DNA of 45,473 nucleotides from Sphingobacteriaceae bacterium UBA6709 (GCA_002454425.1 DKIV01000013.1:1-45473); one strand, 5' to 3'; counted from the first letter of the stretch, positions 6,663 through 16,329 are shown. Notes: generated by a model not told the origin, from the sequence alone. A program made the numbers and translations.

Positions 6663-8126
6663 ATGATAGGCAAACAAACGATTAAAGGAAGTATCTATTC
6701 ATATCTGGGCGTAATTATTGGCTTTTTCAGTGTTACCATGCTCCGATCTCATGGTCTGACCACAGAGCAGAATGGAGAGCTGGAAGTGATTTTGTCAATA
6801 TCGATTATCCTTACCCAGTTTGGCTCCCTTGGTTTCTTTACCGCCAGCACTCGTTGCTTTCCCTATTTTCGGAACGCGGAGAAAAACCACCACGGCTTTC
6901 TATTTCTGCTGTTAGCTGTTCCCGTTGTCGGCACATTACTTATATGCCTGCTATACACCTTGTTTCGCCCTCTGATAGGCGATATAGGCAACTACGCTGT
7001 GTTTTTGGATAACTATTCGCCTGCTATACTCACACTCACTGTTGGCACCTTGATTTTTAGTGCTTTCGATAACTACAATAGAGTAGCCTTGATGGATGCT
7101 GCTACCGGCACCATTCTAAAAGAGTTTTTACAAAAACTTACGGTGGCCATGGCACTGGCGGCAATCTTCTTTTTCCCCATATCCTTCGATTTGTTTTTAT
7201 GGATCTGGTTGCTGGCTAATATCATTCCATCTGTATTGATATTTATGAATGTACGTGCGAAGGAGAAAATCGACCTGCGTCCGGATTTCAACTTTTTACA
7301 TGGCCCCATGGTCAAAATGCTGGCGAGCGTAAGCTTCTTCGCGGTGGTAACGGGCTTAACGACCATGATTATTCAATACATCGATCGTATTATGATCAAG
7401 GGGATGATCAATGAATCGTTGACCGGGATCTACGGCATCACAGCCTTTTTCGGCACTGTGGTAGCCATGCCCTCACGTATCATGTACCGCATTGGGGGGG
7501 TAATTATTGCAGAGAAATGGAAGAATAATGATCTGCCGGGCATAAACTCTATCTATAAGAAGAGTTGCTCCAGTCAATTGCTCATTGGCCTCTTGCTATT
7601 TGTCGGCATTTGGGCCAATATTGATAACATCCTTAAGATGATCCCCGCGGAATACGCGGCGGGAAAATATGTAATCTTCTTTGTGAGCCTGAGCGGATTG
7701 ATTGATATGGCTACCGGTATGAACGGTATGATTCTGGCAACCTCTAAATATTACAAATACGATACCTACTTCTTCCTTGGGCTTATTGGTGTTACCATTG
7801 CCGCCAACTACTTCTTTATACCCAAATGGGGTATCACGGGAGCGGCCATAGCAAGTGCTATGACGACGCTGCTCTTCAACCTATATCGCTATTTCTTTAT
7901 CTACAAGAAATTCGGATTTCAACCCTTTGACTATAAAAATGCCCTGATCTTACTTACCGGCTTGCTGATTCTGTGGATAATATCGTTTATGCCGGAACTC
8001 CCCCTCATTGCCGACATTGTCTTGAGGTCGTCATTGATTACCTTATTCTATGTAGGCGTAATTTATCTTTTAAAGCTATCTCCGGAAATGAATTCCACTA
8101 TTGAAGGAGTAATCAAGCGCCGATAA
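6663..8126 (+). CDS. Wzx-like polysaccharide flippase (MOP superfamily)
   Basis: This polytopic membrane protein of about 487 residues has 12 or more hydrophobic segments spread over its length. It starts MIGKQTIKGSIYSYLGVIIGFFSV, which is typical of the polysaccharide-transport branch of the MOP/MATE superfamily. GITGAAIASAMTTLLFNLYRYFFIYKKF near the C-terminus is the characteristic block before the last helices. Such proteins flip lipid-linked repeat units across the inner membrane. The frame is open back to a TTG at 6645, but ATG 6663 gives the family's usual beginning. It is the last gene of the plus-strand part of the cluster and converges with the repeat-protein gene, with no obvious terminator in the 42-base gap. 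No Wzy polymerase or ligase is visible in the window. Confidence 0.85.
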   Translation: MIGKQTIKGSIYSYLGVIIGFFSVTMLRSHGLTTEQNGELEVILSISIILTQFGSLGFFTASTRCFPYFRNAEKNHHGFLFLLLAVPVVGTLLICLLYTLFRPLIGDIGNYAVFLDNYSPAILTLTVGTLIFSAFDNYNRVALMDAATGTILKEFLQKLTVAMALAAIFFFPISFDLFLWIWLLANIIPSVLIFMNVRAKEKIDLRPDFNFLHGPMVKMLASVSFFAVVTGLTTMIIQYIDRIMIKGMINESLTGIYGITAFFGTVVAMPSRIMYRIGGVIIAEKWKNNDLPGINSIYKKSCSSQLLIGLLLFVGIWANIDNILKMIPAEYAAGKYVIFFVSLSGLIDMATGMNGMILATSKYYKYDTYFFLGLIGVTIAANYFFIPKWGITGAAIASAMTTLLFNLYRYFFIYKKFGFQPFDYKNALILLTGLLILWIISFMPELPLIADIVLRSSLITLFYVGVIYLLKLSPEMNSTIEGVIKRR

Positions 8127-8168
8127 CCAAAACAGATTCTGAGCCTGGCTGCGTAGAAGGATTTGTCG

Positions 8169-9251
8169 TTAAATGAGAGCGTCATGCAATACACTCAGGA
8201 AAAATTTTACCACTTCCGCCTTACGCTGCTGCTGCATAGCGCCAAGGTTATTTAATAGCGCTTTCTCTACATCTGACGTTGCCATAACCTCCCCTTTATC
8301 ACTGATGATCATTGCTGTTCGCGCATTCCATGGATCAACAGAAAGCGCAATGCTCATCAAAACCTTATTACTCCGGTCGCGTAACTTCACGCTTCTATTG
8401 CCCATCAATGATGTTGCAGGCTTAAGCGAAAAAAGGACCTTTCCATCTTCTCCATATAAAGTACGCACAGTACCTCCTAACGTTGCCACACTAAGCCTTA
8501 GAGAGCACACAGCACGGTCGGTCTGATCGGTGATTGAAAACTCGCCAAGAGTAGTAATACCGCGCGCGCCGGAAGTCTTAACTTTTACAGGATTTGCGGT
8601 CCCGAAGATATTTGCAATACGCTCAAGCATCATATTACTATCTTTTCTAAAGTCATAGGAATAAGAGGAACCGTAGGCGGAGGAATTGGATTTGTCAAGA
8701 CCGATAGTGTTCGGAAAAAACGCATAATCCGAGGGATCCAAATCAGCATTCTTGCCCTCATTTCCAATTGAAAAAGCATCGGCACTTTCGTCTCGGATCT
8801 CTAACTGCCGCAATTGCCTTCCATTGCCATCTCTCACGGTGATTATCTTATGCCCGAAAATATCGGTTTTATGCTCAACAGAGCGTAGCAGCTGGAGGTT
8901 GTCACCATAGTACTTCTGAGTAACATCGCCGAATATATCCGTACTAGACTCCATTCGACCTACTGTCCTACCCATACCATCAGAAATTGACAGTCTGTTA
9001 TTACCAAAGATGTCCTTATCTTCCTTAGCAGTCTTGACGGTACGCCCCATACCATCTTTGACGGTATACACTTTGTTTCCAAAAATATCCCGGGAATACG
9101 ACCACTCTGCGACTTTCTGGCCAATGTTGTTTCGATAGGAAAACACGGTATCGCCAAAGATATTGACAGAGCGTGAAATTGATGATGTTTGAGCCTGACT
9201 GAAACAAACAACAAATAGCAAAAGGCCGGTGATTAAAGTTCTTGCGTTCAT
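8169..9251 (-). CDS. Secreted protein with five 25-residue DIFG repeats
   Basis: This is a 360-residue protein with a cleavable signal peptide (LITGLLLFVVCFSQAQ, residues 6-21). The N-terminal half contains five consecutive repeats of exactly 25 residues. Each is anchored by IFG (residues 31, 56, 81, 106, 131), and most continue with G[N/D/H], a short strand, and a GxGR turn such as DGMGRTV. The pattern predicts repeated beta-hairpins. The second half (from about residue 225) has strand-turn-strand units such as LYGEDGKVLFSL and KLRDRSNKVLMSI. These recall tubby/LURP-one-like barrels, but this is only a resemblance. I do not recognise the family. It lies alone between the polysaccharide cluster and the susCD operon, and is probably periplasmic or surface-exposed. 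A weak -7-like box (TATCTTAC, minus strand) lies about 35 bases upstream. Confidence 0.7.
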   Translation of the reverse strand: MNARTLITGLLLFVVCFSQAQTSSISRSVNIFGDTVFSYRNNIGQKVAEWSYSRDIFGNKVYTVKDGMGRTVKTAKEDKDIFGNNRLSISDGMGRTVGRMESSTDIFGDVTQKYYGDNLQLLRSVEHKTDIFGHKIITVRDGNGRQLRQLEIRDESADAFSIGNEGKNADLDPSDYAFFPNTIGLDKSNSSAYGSSYSYDFRKDSNMMLERIANIFGTANPVKVKTSGARGITTLGEFSITDQTDRAVCSLRLSVATLGGTVRTLYGEDGKVLFSLKPATSLMGNRSVKLRDRSNKVLMSIALSVDPWNARTAMIISDKGEVMATSDVEKALLNNLGAMQQQRKAEVVKFFLSVLHDALI

Positions 9252-9459
9252 TCTATTTATTAGGTGTGTGGTATGGGTAAGATAGGATTTTTAGAGGAAC
9301 GTTTAAATCTAGCGAATAATTATTTCTTCTAACGATTTAAAACGGTAGTACGTATGCGGTTGCAAATGTCGGTTGTACCTGAGCCGGTGAAGATCAGGAG
9401 TATTCCCTCGGACATGAGAAATAAGGTTTAAGCTATAGTTACATATGGTGCCGCAAAAA

Positions 9460-9493
9460 CTGAGGGCTTTTTAAATTAATAAAAAGCCCTCAG
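9460..9493 (-). terminator. Terminator of the susC-susD operon
   Basis: CTGAGGGCTTTTT (9460-9472) pairs perfectly with AAAAAGCCCTCAG (9481-9493) around an 8-nt loop. On the minus strand a TTTTT run follows directly. It lies 40 bases after the susD stop. Confidence 0.85.
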
Positions 9494-9533
9494 AGATCGT
9501 CTGCAAACAATCAGGTTTAGATATATATCTTGC

Positions 9534-10952
9534 TTACCAGCCTTTATTTTGTGTGAGGTTGGTATTTCTGTCAGTCTCAACCAATGGAACTGGAGCTACA
9601 CGACGGTAATCCGTATATTTGATAGTATTATACTCCAGACCAGAGGCGTTCGCGGAGGTCCTTGCAAGAATATCGCGCTTAAGCCTGTTAAGAGTAAATA
9701 AGCGATCCCCTTCAAAAGCAAGCTCCTTACGTCTTTCTGTAATAATGCGATCCAGTAGCGCCGTGCCACTTTCGGTTACCGCAGCGGAAGGATCCCGCTC
9801 CGAAATAAGCGTTTGCAGATAGTTACGAGCACCGTTCTCATCGCCAAGATGGAAAGCTGCCTCCGCGGCATTGAGGTAAACCTCTGACAAACGAAGGATC
9901 TTTTTACCGCCATAATTAACAACGTCAGCGTTCTTCGTTGCAATATAAGCGGGATTCTCGCCTCCTGTTCCCTGGCGCACACCTACTTTTACCAAAGACT
10001 TTCTGACATCTTTATCGCCATATGTCTTATAGAAATTTTCGTTGACAAGCATGTCTCCATAACCTTCCTGAGAGTAGATATAAGAAAGCTCGTTAAAGCC
10101 ATTATTGTCAATTCTGTCAGAGATCACTTCAAATAAAGTTTCTGTACCCAAAGGCTCTGAGGCGGACTTCTGCCAGTAGGCTTTCAGGTTCGCGGCATTT
10201 ACCAATGAGATACCGGAATTATTGATAATATCAGTACAAAGGCTCAAGGTCTTCTGATAAGAATGTGTGGTGCCCATGAAGAGATTTACTCTCGCCTGTA
10301 ATGCGTGTACCGCTGCCGGAGAGAATCTTCCTGTATTTGTACTGCTAGTCATCAGGGACGATGCCTGATCCAAATCTGCCAATATCTGCTTATATACATC
10401 CGCAACGCTGGCACGCTTAGGCTTGCCGTTGATATCAAATTGCAACACCAGCGGTACCCCGTCTGCGTTAGGATCGTCAGTGTAAGGACGAGCAAAGAAG
10501 TTTACCAGCTCAAAGTAAGCAAGCGCGCGTATGGCATAGGCTTCGCCTTTATATTGATCGACCATTCCACCTGTAACTTTCGCATTGATAATATTGTTTA
10601 CACGATTAATAACCACATATCCATCCTGCCAAATGTAACCTATGGAGGCGTCGTTCACAGTGAAATTATATTGGAACTGCGCAATGTAACGACCTGAATT
10701 TCTGTTGGAAACTACAACATTGTCGGCCATCAGATCTCCTAATAAAGGAATCGTACGACCAAAGAAATCGGCATCACGAAGCCCTGCATAAGAGCCAATG
10801 AGTGCTGACTCCACATCCTTCTCTGTATTTAATGCCTCATCAGCCGGGCGTGAAGTATATGGTTTTCTGTCGAGGAAGTCTTTTCCGCAAGAACTAAACA
10901 TCAATGCGGCAAAGACTAACGAGCTTAAAGTCCAGATTTTTATTGTTCTCAT
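9534..10952 (-). CDS. SusD/RagB-family outer-membrane nutrient-binding lipoprotein
   Basis: This 472-residue lipoprotein has the signal LVFAALMFSSCGKDFLDRKP, with lipidation at Cys22. The CGKDFLD start of the mature protein is the hallmark of SusD homologues. Typical family features include YKGEAYAIRALAYFELVNFFARPYT (the first TPR-like helices), FSPAAVHALQARVNLFMG, and the C-terminal RLSEVYLNAAEAAFHLG and IITERRKELAFEGDRLFTLNRLKR. SusD proteins sit on the cell surface and form a lid over the SusC pore, capturing oligosaccharides or peptides. susC is directly upstream, with a 14-base gap, in one operon. No glycoside hydrolase, peptidase or sigma/anti-sigma pair adjoins it, so the substrate cannot be inferred. 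Confidence 0.95.
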   Translation of the reverse strand: MRTIKIWTLSSLVFAALMFSSCGKDFLDRKPYTSRPADEALNTEKDVESALIGSYAGLRDADFFGRTIPLLGDLMADNVVVSNRNSGRYIAQFQYNFTVNDASIGYIWQDGYVVINRVNNIINAKVTGGMVDQYKGEAYAIRALAYFELVNFFARPYTDDPNADGVPLVLQFDINGKPKRASVADVYKQILADLDQASSLMTSSTNTGRFSPAAVHALQARVNLFMGTTHSYQKTLSLCTDIINNSGISLVNAANLKAYWQKSASEPLGTETLFEVISDRIDNNGFNELSYIYSQEGYGDMLVNENFYKTYGDKDVRKSLVKVGVRQGTGGENPAYIATKNADVVNYGGKKILRLSEVYLNAAEAAFHLGDENGARNYLQTLISERDPSAAVTESGTALLDRIITERRKELAFEGDRLFTLNRLKRDILARTSANASGLEYNTIKYTDYRRVAPVPLVETDRNTNLTQNKGW

Positions 10953-10966
10953 AATTGTCTCTTATC

Positions 10967-13900
10967 TTAAAATGAAACATTAACACCCAATGTGAACGTC
11001 TTAGGGATGAACATATCGAAGTTGGATACCCCTTCCGTACCACCGCCGACCGCTGAACTGCCTGCTTCCGGATCGAATGGAAGCTTATCATCTTTGATCC
11101 AGGTCCAAAGGTTCGAACCACGAGCGTAAACTTTAACAGCACTCAAGTTGAGGTGAGACAGTAATGTCTTGGGAAGATTATAGCTCACGGTAACATCACG
11201 CAGCCTTACGAAATCACCGTCGCGCAGCATCCTTGTCGAGGTATTGGCGGCGTTGCGTCCTTGTCCGTAGATGGGCACCGGGTTATCGTTAACATCGCCG
11301 GGCTTACGCCAGTGATCTAACTCCAGCTTACTTTGATTACGGCTTCCATAGTATGCTCCTGAGCTGTTTTGGAAACCGAACATTCCCTGAAATATGGAGT
11401 TTCCATAACTGTAATAGAACATGGCGTCAACGCTAATATCTTTATAGTGCAGGCCTGTGCCGAAGCTGCCGAAACCTTTAGGCATCGGCGACTTGTCTAA
11501 AAGAACACGTTTTGCCTGGCTGTATACGGTGGTGGTCTTCTCTTTACTTCCGTCAACAAACCAGGAAGGAGCACCAGTCTGCGGATCCGCACCGGCCCAC
11601 AGTGGTAAATAATACGACCAGTAGTTGTGCCCTACAGATCGTAGAAAAGGACTGCTTACCTGATTATCGGCAAACAGTTTCGTTACTGTATTACTATTTG
11701 TTGAGAAGTTGAAATTCAGATCCCATGAGAAGTCTTTTGTTTTCACAGGTGTTCCACTGATAGCTACTTCGAATCCTCGGTTCCGCATACCTGCAAGATT
11801 TGAGATGTAGCCGCTAAAACCGGAGGTAAGAGGAACGGTGACATTTGCGAGCAAACCGTTTGACTGACGGTTATAGAAATCAACATTTACAGAAAGGCGA
11901 TCTTTCAATAAGGAAGCATCAAGGCCAATGTCGAACGTATGAGTCTTCTCCCAGGTAAGATTGCGCAATCCGTATTGTGAAGGACCACTACCAATCTGAC
12001 CATCGTACACGAAGTTATATCCAGTTCTGGTATAGCCATATAAGGTGCGCCATGCGGCGTTGCCGATACCTGCATTTCCTGTAACACCGTAAGAGCTACG
12101 TAATTTTAAGGCGTTGAAAACATGCAAATCCTTGATGAACTCTTCCTGATCGATGTTCCAGCTTCCTCCAACAGACCAGAAGTTACCGTATAAACGGTCA
12201 GGGCCAAATCGGGAGGAACCGTCTCTACGGAAGCTTGCCGACACCACATACTTATTTTTATAAGTGATATCACCAATAGCAAACATCGAAGCAAAAGCAT
12301 AGTCTTCCTGGCTTCCGGATGCTGTTACGGGCGTAGCTCCATTTGAAGGGACAGTGTAGTCGGCGTTCAAAGGCATATTATAGACTTCCGCCGTAGAACT
12401 ATAGTATTGTGATTTCTGAGCTTCGTACCCTAACTTAATGTTTGTTGAGAAGTCATGAGCGAAATCTACGTGATAATCCAGCAGGTTCGTCCATACCCAA
12501 TTGAAGTAACGGGTATAAAATCTGCCGGAGTATCCACCATTTGTATAGCCATCTCCGTAAAACGGATTCTTATAATTATCTTCTTCAATATTGTTATAAT
12601 CGATACCAAACTTAGAGCTCAGCTTCAGGTTATGAAGAATCTTATATTCTCCGAATACAGATCCCAATGCCTTCTGAGTATTATTGACACGAGAATCGTT
12701 ATCAAGCACATACAGCGGATTGAAGATTCCGGCATTCTGCCCTAACCCTCCGGAGATATTGGGAGAGCCATCAGCATTGCGTGCTGCAAGATAAGGCAAT
12801 AGTGAGAAGCTCGCATAAACTGGGTTACTATAGTTACTGCTGTTAAGCACACCTTTCATGTTAGCCGTTGAAAGCATGATGTTTGTCCCGATCTTTACTT
12901 TATCATTTAGCTGGTTATTTACATTAACATTCGCGGAATAACGACTAAAGCTCGATGAGGGGATCGTCCCATCCTGATGGAAATACCCGCCACCGATGTG
13001 AAACTTCGTTTTCTCATTTCCGCCATCGACAGAAAGATTATACTGCTGTTGCTTGCCTGTTCTTGTTACAAGCTCATACCAATTAGTATTTATAGTTGTA
13101 TCGATGCCAAATCCCGCTGAGGATGTGAGGAATTGGTTGATGTTCCCAGGCGTAAGACCGTATTTAGAAACGTACGAAGGATTATTCAGTAGCGACTCTC
13201 CTAAAAGAGTGATTGTTTCCGCGGTATTTAACGGACGGGTTGCTTCATTGAGCTCTCCTGGAGTTACCACACCATAGTCGGCATCTAAGCGAACTTTCGT
13301 CTTACCGGCGATACCTGATTTGGTAGTGATGAGGATTACACCATTAGCGCCCCGGGAACCATAAATGGCTGTAGATGCAGCATCTTTAAGCACGGTGATG
13401 TTATCAATGTCGTTCGGATTAATCCCCGCTAATGCATTAGCACTCGTTGAAGCGCGAGAAAGGTCGCCTGAATTAACTGGCACCCCGTCGATGACAAACA
13501 AAGGAGAAGAACTTCCCGAAATAGAACCTACACCACGAATACGAATCTGCTGCAACGCACCGGGTTGTCCCGAGGAACTGGTAGATTGCAAACCCGCAAC
13601 TTTACCTTGCAGAGCACGATCTACTGAAGAAAAAGGCGTTTGCTCCAGATCTTTTGCGGAAACTTTTGAACTGGATCCCACCTGCCTGATCTTGGTGGTT
13701 GTGCCATATCCGGTAACGATAACTTCTCCCAACGCGGTGGCGTCAGGATTGAGTGAAATGTTCACTACAGAACGCTTTCCTACAACAACTTCCTGTGTTG
13801 TATACCCGATATAGGTAAAAACGAGTACTGCATTATCCGCGGGTATCTGTATTGAATACTTACCCTTAAGACCACTTTGTGTTACAGATGTCGATCCCTT

Positions 13901-14035
13901 GATCTTAATGTTGACACCTAAAAGCTCTAACCCATCATCTTTTCCCTTAACAATGCCTGTTACGGTTCGCTGTTGCGCATATGTCTGCGTAACAAGTAGT
14001 AAAATGATGAACAAACTTGTGAAAAGTTTTTTCAT
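10967..14035 (-). CDS. SusC/RagA-family TonB-dependent outer-membrane transporter
   Basis: This 1022-residue protein has a signal peptide (residues 1-20, ending TYAQ) and a CarboxypepD_reg-like beta-sandwich (about 22-105). A TonB-box-like segment ALGEVIVTGYGT follows, then the plug domain with GKVAGLQ, IRIRGVGS, PLFVIDGVP and VLKDAASTAIYGSRGANGVILITTK. The rest is a 22-strand barrel ending in the aromatic FTLGVNVSF typical of outer-membrane proteins. It lacks an N-terminal STN domain, so it is not expected to signal to an anti-sigma factor. It imports a ligand captured by SusD, powered by TonB/ExbB/ExbD; one such machine is encoded at 38635-41596. Length is normal for the family. It starts at ATG 14035, about 22 bases after a predicted transcription start. 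Confidence 0.95.
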   Translation of the reverse strand: MKKLFTSLFIILLLVTQTYAQQRTVTGIVKGKDDGLELLGVNIKIKGSTSVTQSGLKGKYSIQIPADNAVLVFTYIGYTTQEVVVGKRSVVNISLNPDATALGEVIVTGYGTTTKIRQVGSSSKVSAKDLEQTPFSSVDRALQGKVAGLQSTSSSGQPGALQQIRIRGVGSISGSSSPLFVIDGVPVNSGDLSRASTSANALAGINPNDIDNITVLKDAASTAIYGSRGANGVILITTKSGIAGKTKVRLDADYGVVTPGELNEATRPLNTAETITLLGESLLNNPSYVSKYGLTPGNINQFLTSSAGFGIDTTINTNWYELVTRTGKQQQYNLSVDGGNEKTKFHIGGGYFHQDGTIPSSSFSRYSANVNVNNQLNDKVKIGTNIMLSTANMKGVLNSSNYSNPVYASFSLLPYLAARNADGSPNISGGLGQNAGIFNPLYVLDNDSRVNNTQKALGSVFGEYKILHNLKLSSKFGIDYNNIEEDNYKNPFYGDGYTNGGYSGRFYTRYFNWVWTNLLDYHVDFAHDFSTNIKLGYEAQKSQYYSSTAEVYNMPLNADYTVPSNGATPVTASGSQEDYAFASMFAIGDITYKNKYVVSASFRRDGSSRFGPDRLYGNFWSVGGSWNIDQEEFIKDLHVFNALKLRSSYGVTGNAGIGNAAWRTLYGYTRTGYNFVYDGQIGSGPSQYGLRNLTWEKTHTFDIGLDASLLKDRLSVNVDFYNRQSNGLLANVTVPLTSGFSGYISNLAGMRNRGFEVAISGTPVKTKDFSWDLNFNFSTNSNTVTKLFADNQVSSPFLRSVGHNYWSYYLPLWAGADPQTGAPSWFVDGSKEKTTTVYSQAKRVLLDKSPMPKGFGSFGTGLHYKDISVDAMFYYSYGNSIFQGMFGFQNSSGAYYGSRNQSKLELDHWRKPGDVNDNPVPIYGQGRNAANTSTRMLRDGDFVRLRDVTVSYNLPKTLLSHLNLSAVKVYARGSNLWTWIKDDKLPFDPEAGSSAVGGGTEGVSNFDMFIPKTFTLGVNVSF

Positions 14036-14431
14036 ACGCTAATTCATTTAAACAGAGGGAGCAAAAGTGTAACATTTGCATTACAAAACAAAGACTACAA
14101 AGGCTCAGGGGGCGTAGCAGAAGCTAAATGATCAAGGCACTTTTAGTGTAAAAATAATGTTAGTCACAAATTATGTTATTATCAACCGAGAGGCCACGAT
14201 TGAGCAAAAAACATAAAAATCCATGTCAATCATTACTTTAGTTATGATATCCGGACTGCGCCAAGCAAATCAGAAAAACGCTCTGGAGATAAATAATGAT
14301 TGAAGTCACCTCGAGAAATTTCACAAACCTGATTCTCATCACTCACGCATTTTTTTTAAGGATATAGGGTTCTCTTTAATGAAAACGAGCATCTTTCAGC
14401 TCAGATCTTAACAACCAGGAAAGACGCACAT
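14036..14431. other. Intergenic region upstream of susC
   Basis: Apart from the susC promoter at its left end, I see nothing coding or strongly structured in these roughly 395 bases. The sequence is AT-rich with several homopolymer runs. The typA terminator begins at 14432. Confidence 0.5.
14062..14092 (-). promoter_or_regulatory. Promoter of the susCD operon
   Basis: On the minus strand a TTTG -33 element (14089-14092) is followed after 19 bases by a -7 box CACTTTTG (14062-14069), one mismatch from TAnnTTTG. Transcription would start about 14057, giving a leader of about 22 nt. Confidence 0.55.
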
Positions 14432-14468
14432 AAAAAAAAGCCGCCAGAAGATTACACTCCCGGCGGCT
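14432..14468 (-). terminator. typA terminator
   Basis: On the minus strand a 7-bp GC-rich stem (plus-strand AGCCGCC 14439-14445 with GGCGGCT 14462-14468) is followed by a run of eight T (plus-strand A at 14432-14439). It lies 30 bases after the typA stop. Confidence 0.85.
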
Positions 14469-14497
14469 CTAACCAAACTTAATATTTTAGGAACTCC

Positions 14498-16303
14498 TTA
14501 TTGGAATTTCTTAGCATTTACTTTACGCTCGTTCTCGGTAAGATAGATCTTACGGAGACGCATGCTCTTAGGAGTAATCTCGATATACTCATCGTTCTGA
14601 ATATATTCCATAGCTTCCTCAAGAGAGAACTTAATGGCCGGAGCAATACGAACGTTATCGTCACTTCCGGAAGCACGCATATTTGTAAGCTGCTTGCCTT
14701 TAACCACGTTTACAACAAGATCGTTATCACGAATATGTTCACCCATGATCTGTCCTTCGTAAACATCTTCTCCCGGCTCAATAAAGAAACGGCCGCGATC
14801 CTGCAATTTATCGATTGAATAAGCAGTGGTCTGACCTTTATCCATGGAGATCAATACGCCGCTCATACGACCAGGGATGTTACCCTTCCAAGGCTCGTAC
14901 GACTTGAAGCGGTGCGCCATAACAGCCTCACCTGCAGTAGCGGTAAGCACGTTATTTCTCAAGCCAATGATACCACGTGAAGGAATCTCAAATTCAAGGT
15001 GTTGAAGATCGCCCTTAGGCTCCATAATAAGTAACTCGCCCTTTTTCTGCGTTACCAACTCAATTACTTTACCGGCAACATCACCAGGAACGTCAACAAT
15101 AAGAGTCTCAACAGGCTCACACTTAACGCCATCGATTTCCTTTATGATTACCTGAGGCTGACCTACCTGTAATTCATAACCTTCGCGACGCATAGTTTCA
15201 ATCAATACTGACAAGTGAAGAATGCCTCGACCGTAAACAAGGTAAGCATCCGGAGAATCTGTCTCAACCACACGAAGGGCAAGATTTTTCTCCATTTCCT
15301 TGTACAGACGATCGCGAATATGACGGGAAGTAACGAACTTACCTTCTTTACCAAAGAACGGAGAGTTGTTAATAGTGAACAACATGTTCATGGTAGGCTC
15401 GTCAATGTGGATTACCTCCAATTGTTCAGGGTTCTCAAAGTCAGCAATTGTGTCACCAATATCGAAGCCGTCAATACCTACCACAGCACAGATATCGCCA
15501 GATTTCACTTCCGACACCTTTATCTTACCAAGACCTTCGAATGTATAAAGTTCTTTAATTCTCGATTTCTGAATAGTTCCATCACGCTTAACAAGAGACA
15601 CAGGCATGTTTTCCTTGATAAGGCCACGAGCAACACGGCCGATAGCGATACGACCAACAAATGAAGAGTAGTCGAGCGAAGTAATCTGCATCTGTAACGT
15701 TCCTTCTTTCACAGGTGCCGCAGGAATGTGTTCCAGGATCGCGTCTAGAAGAGGCGTAATATCCTCTGTCTTAGTCTTCCAGTCGGTATTCATCCAGCCT
15801 TGTTTTGAAGATCCGTAGATTACAGGGAACTCTAACTGCTCTTCAGTAGCTTCAAGGTTGAAGAATAGTTCAAAAACAGCTTCATGCACCTCGTCCGGAC
15901 GACAGTTTTCCTTGTCGACCTTGTTGATTACAACGATCGGCTTTAGTCCAAGAGCAAGTGCTTTTTGAGTAACGAAGCGAGTCTGTGGCATAGCACCTTC
16001 AAAGGCATCAACCAGGAGCAGTACTCCGTCAGCCATCTTAAGCACACGTTCAACCTCTCCTCCGAAATCGGCGTGACCCGGGGTATCAATGATGTTAATC
16101 TTGATGCCCTTGTAATTCACAGATACGTTCTTAGCAACGATTGTGATACCACGTTCTCTTTCGAGGTCGTTATTGTCCAAAATCAACTCGCCTGTTTCCT
16201 GATTATCTCTGAACAGCTGGCAAGTGTGTAAAATTTTGTCAACCAGTGTAGTTTTACCGTGGTCAACGTGTGCAATGATTGCAATATTTCTAATATTCTG
16301 CAT
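14498..16303 (-). CDS. typA: Translational GTPase TypA/BipA
   Basis: This 601-residue ribosome-associated GTPase of the EF-G-like superfamily acts in 50S assembly and stress or cold adaptation. All GTPase motifs are intact: G1 AHVDHGKT (residues 11-18), G2 RGITI, G3 DTPGHAD, G4 NKVD, G5 GSSK. A domain II beta-barrel, EF-G-like domains III and V, and the TypA-specific C-terminus (LRKIYLTENERKVNAKK) follow. Length and colinearity with the family are normal. It is monocistronic: the promoter box TATCTTTG lies about 27 bases upstream and a strong terminator 30 bases downstream. Confidence 0.97.
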   Translation of the reverse strand: MQNIRNIAIIAHVDHGKTTLVDKILHTCQLFRDNQETGELILDNNDLERERGITIVAKNVSVNYKGIKINIIDTPGHADFGGEVERVLKMADGVLLLVDAFEGAMPQTRFVTQKALALGLKPIVVINKVDKENCRPDEVHEAVFELFFNLEATEEQLEFPVIYGSSKQGWMNTDWKTKTEDITPLLDAILEHIPAAPVKEGTLQMQITSLDYSSFVGRIAIGRVARGLIKENMPVSLVKRDGTIQKSRIKELYTFEGLGKIKVSEVKSGDICAVVGIDGFDIGDTIADFENPEQLEVIHIDEPTMNMLFTINNSPFFGKEGKFVTSRHIRDRLYKEMEKNLALRVVETDSPDAYLVYGRGILHLSVLIETMRREGYELQVGQPQVIIKEIDGVKCEPVETLIVDVPGDVAGKVIELVTQKKGELLIMEPKGDLQHLEFEIPSRGIIGLRNNVLTATAGEAVMAHRFKSYEPWKGNIPGRMSGVLISMDKGQTTAYSIDKLQDRGRFFIEPGEDVYEGQIMGEHIRDNDLVVNVVKGKQLTNMRASGSDDNVRIAPAIKFSLEEAMEYIQNDEYIEITPKSMRLRKIYLTENERKVNAKKFQ

Positions 16304-16329
16304 GAAAATTCTGCTTCCAAAAATTTGGG

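Noticed and set aside
6614..6682. Short plus-strand ORF (MMNIKPTILYFGG...) overlapping the flippase start
   Set aside because: Only 22 residues, overlapping the flippase in another frame, with no family resemblance I can support.
11108..11120. GGTTCGAACC motif inside susC
   Set aside because: It lies within the SusC coding sequence and no tRNA folds around it.
14297..14368. 23-codon ORF in the susC-typA intergenic region
   Set aside because: No ribosome site, promoter or recognisable composition; expected by chance in AT-rich sequence.
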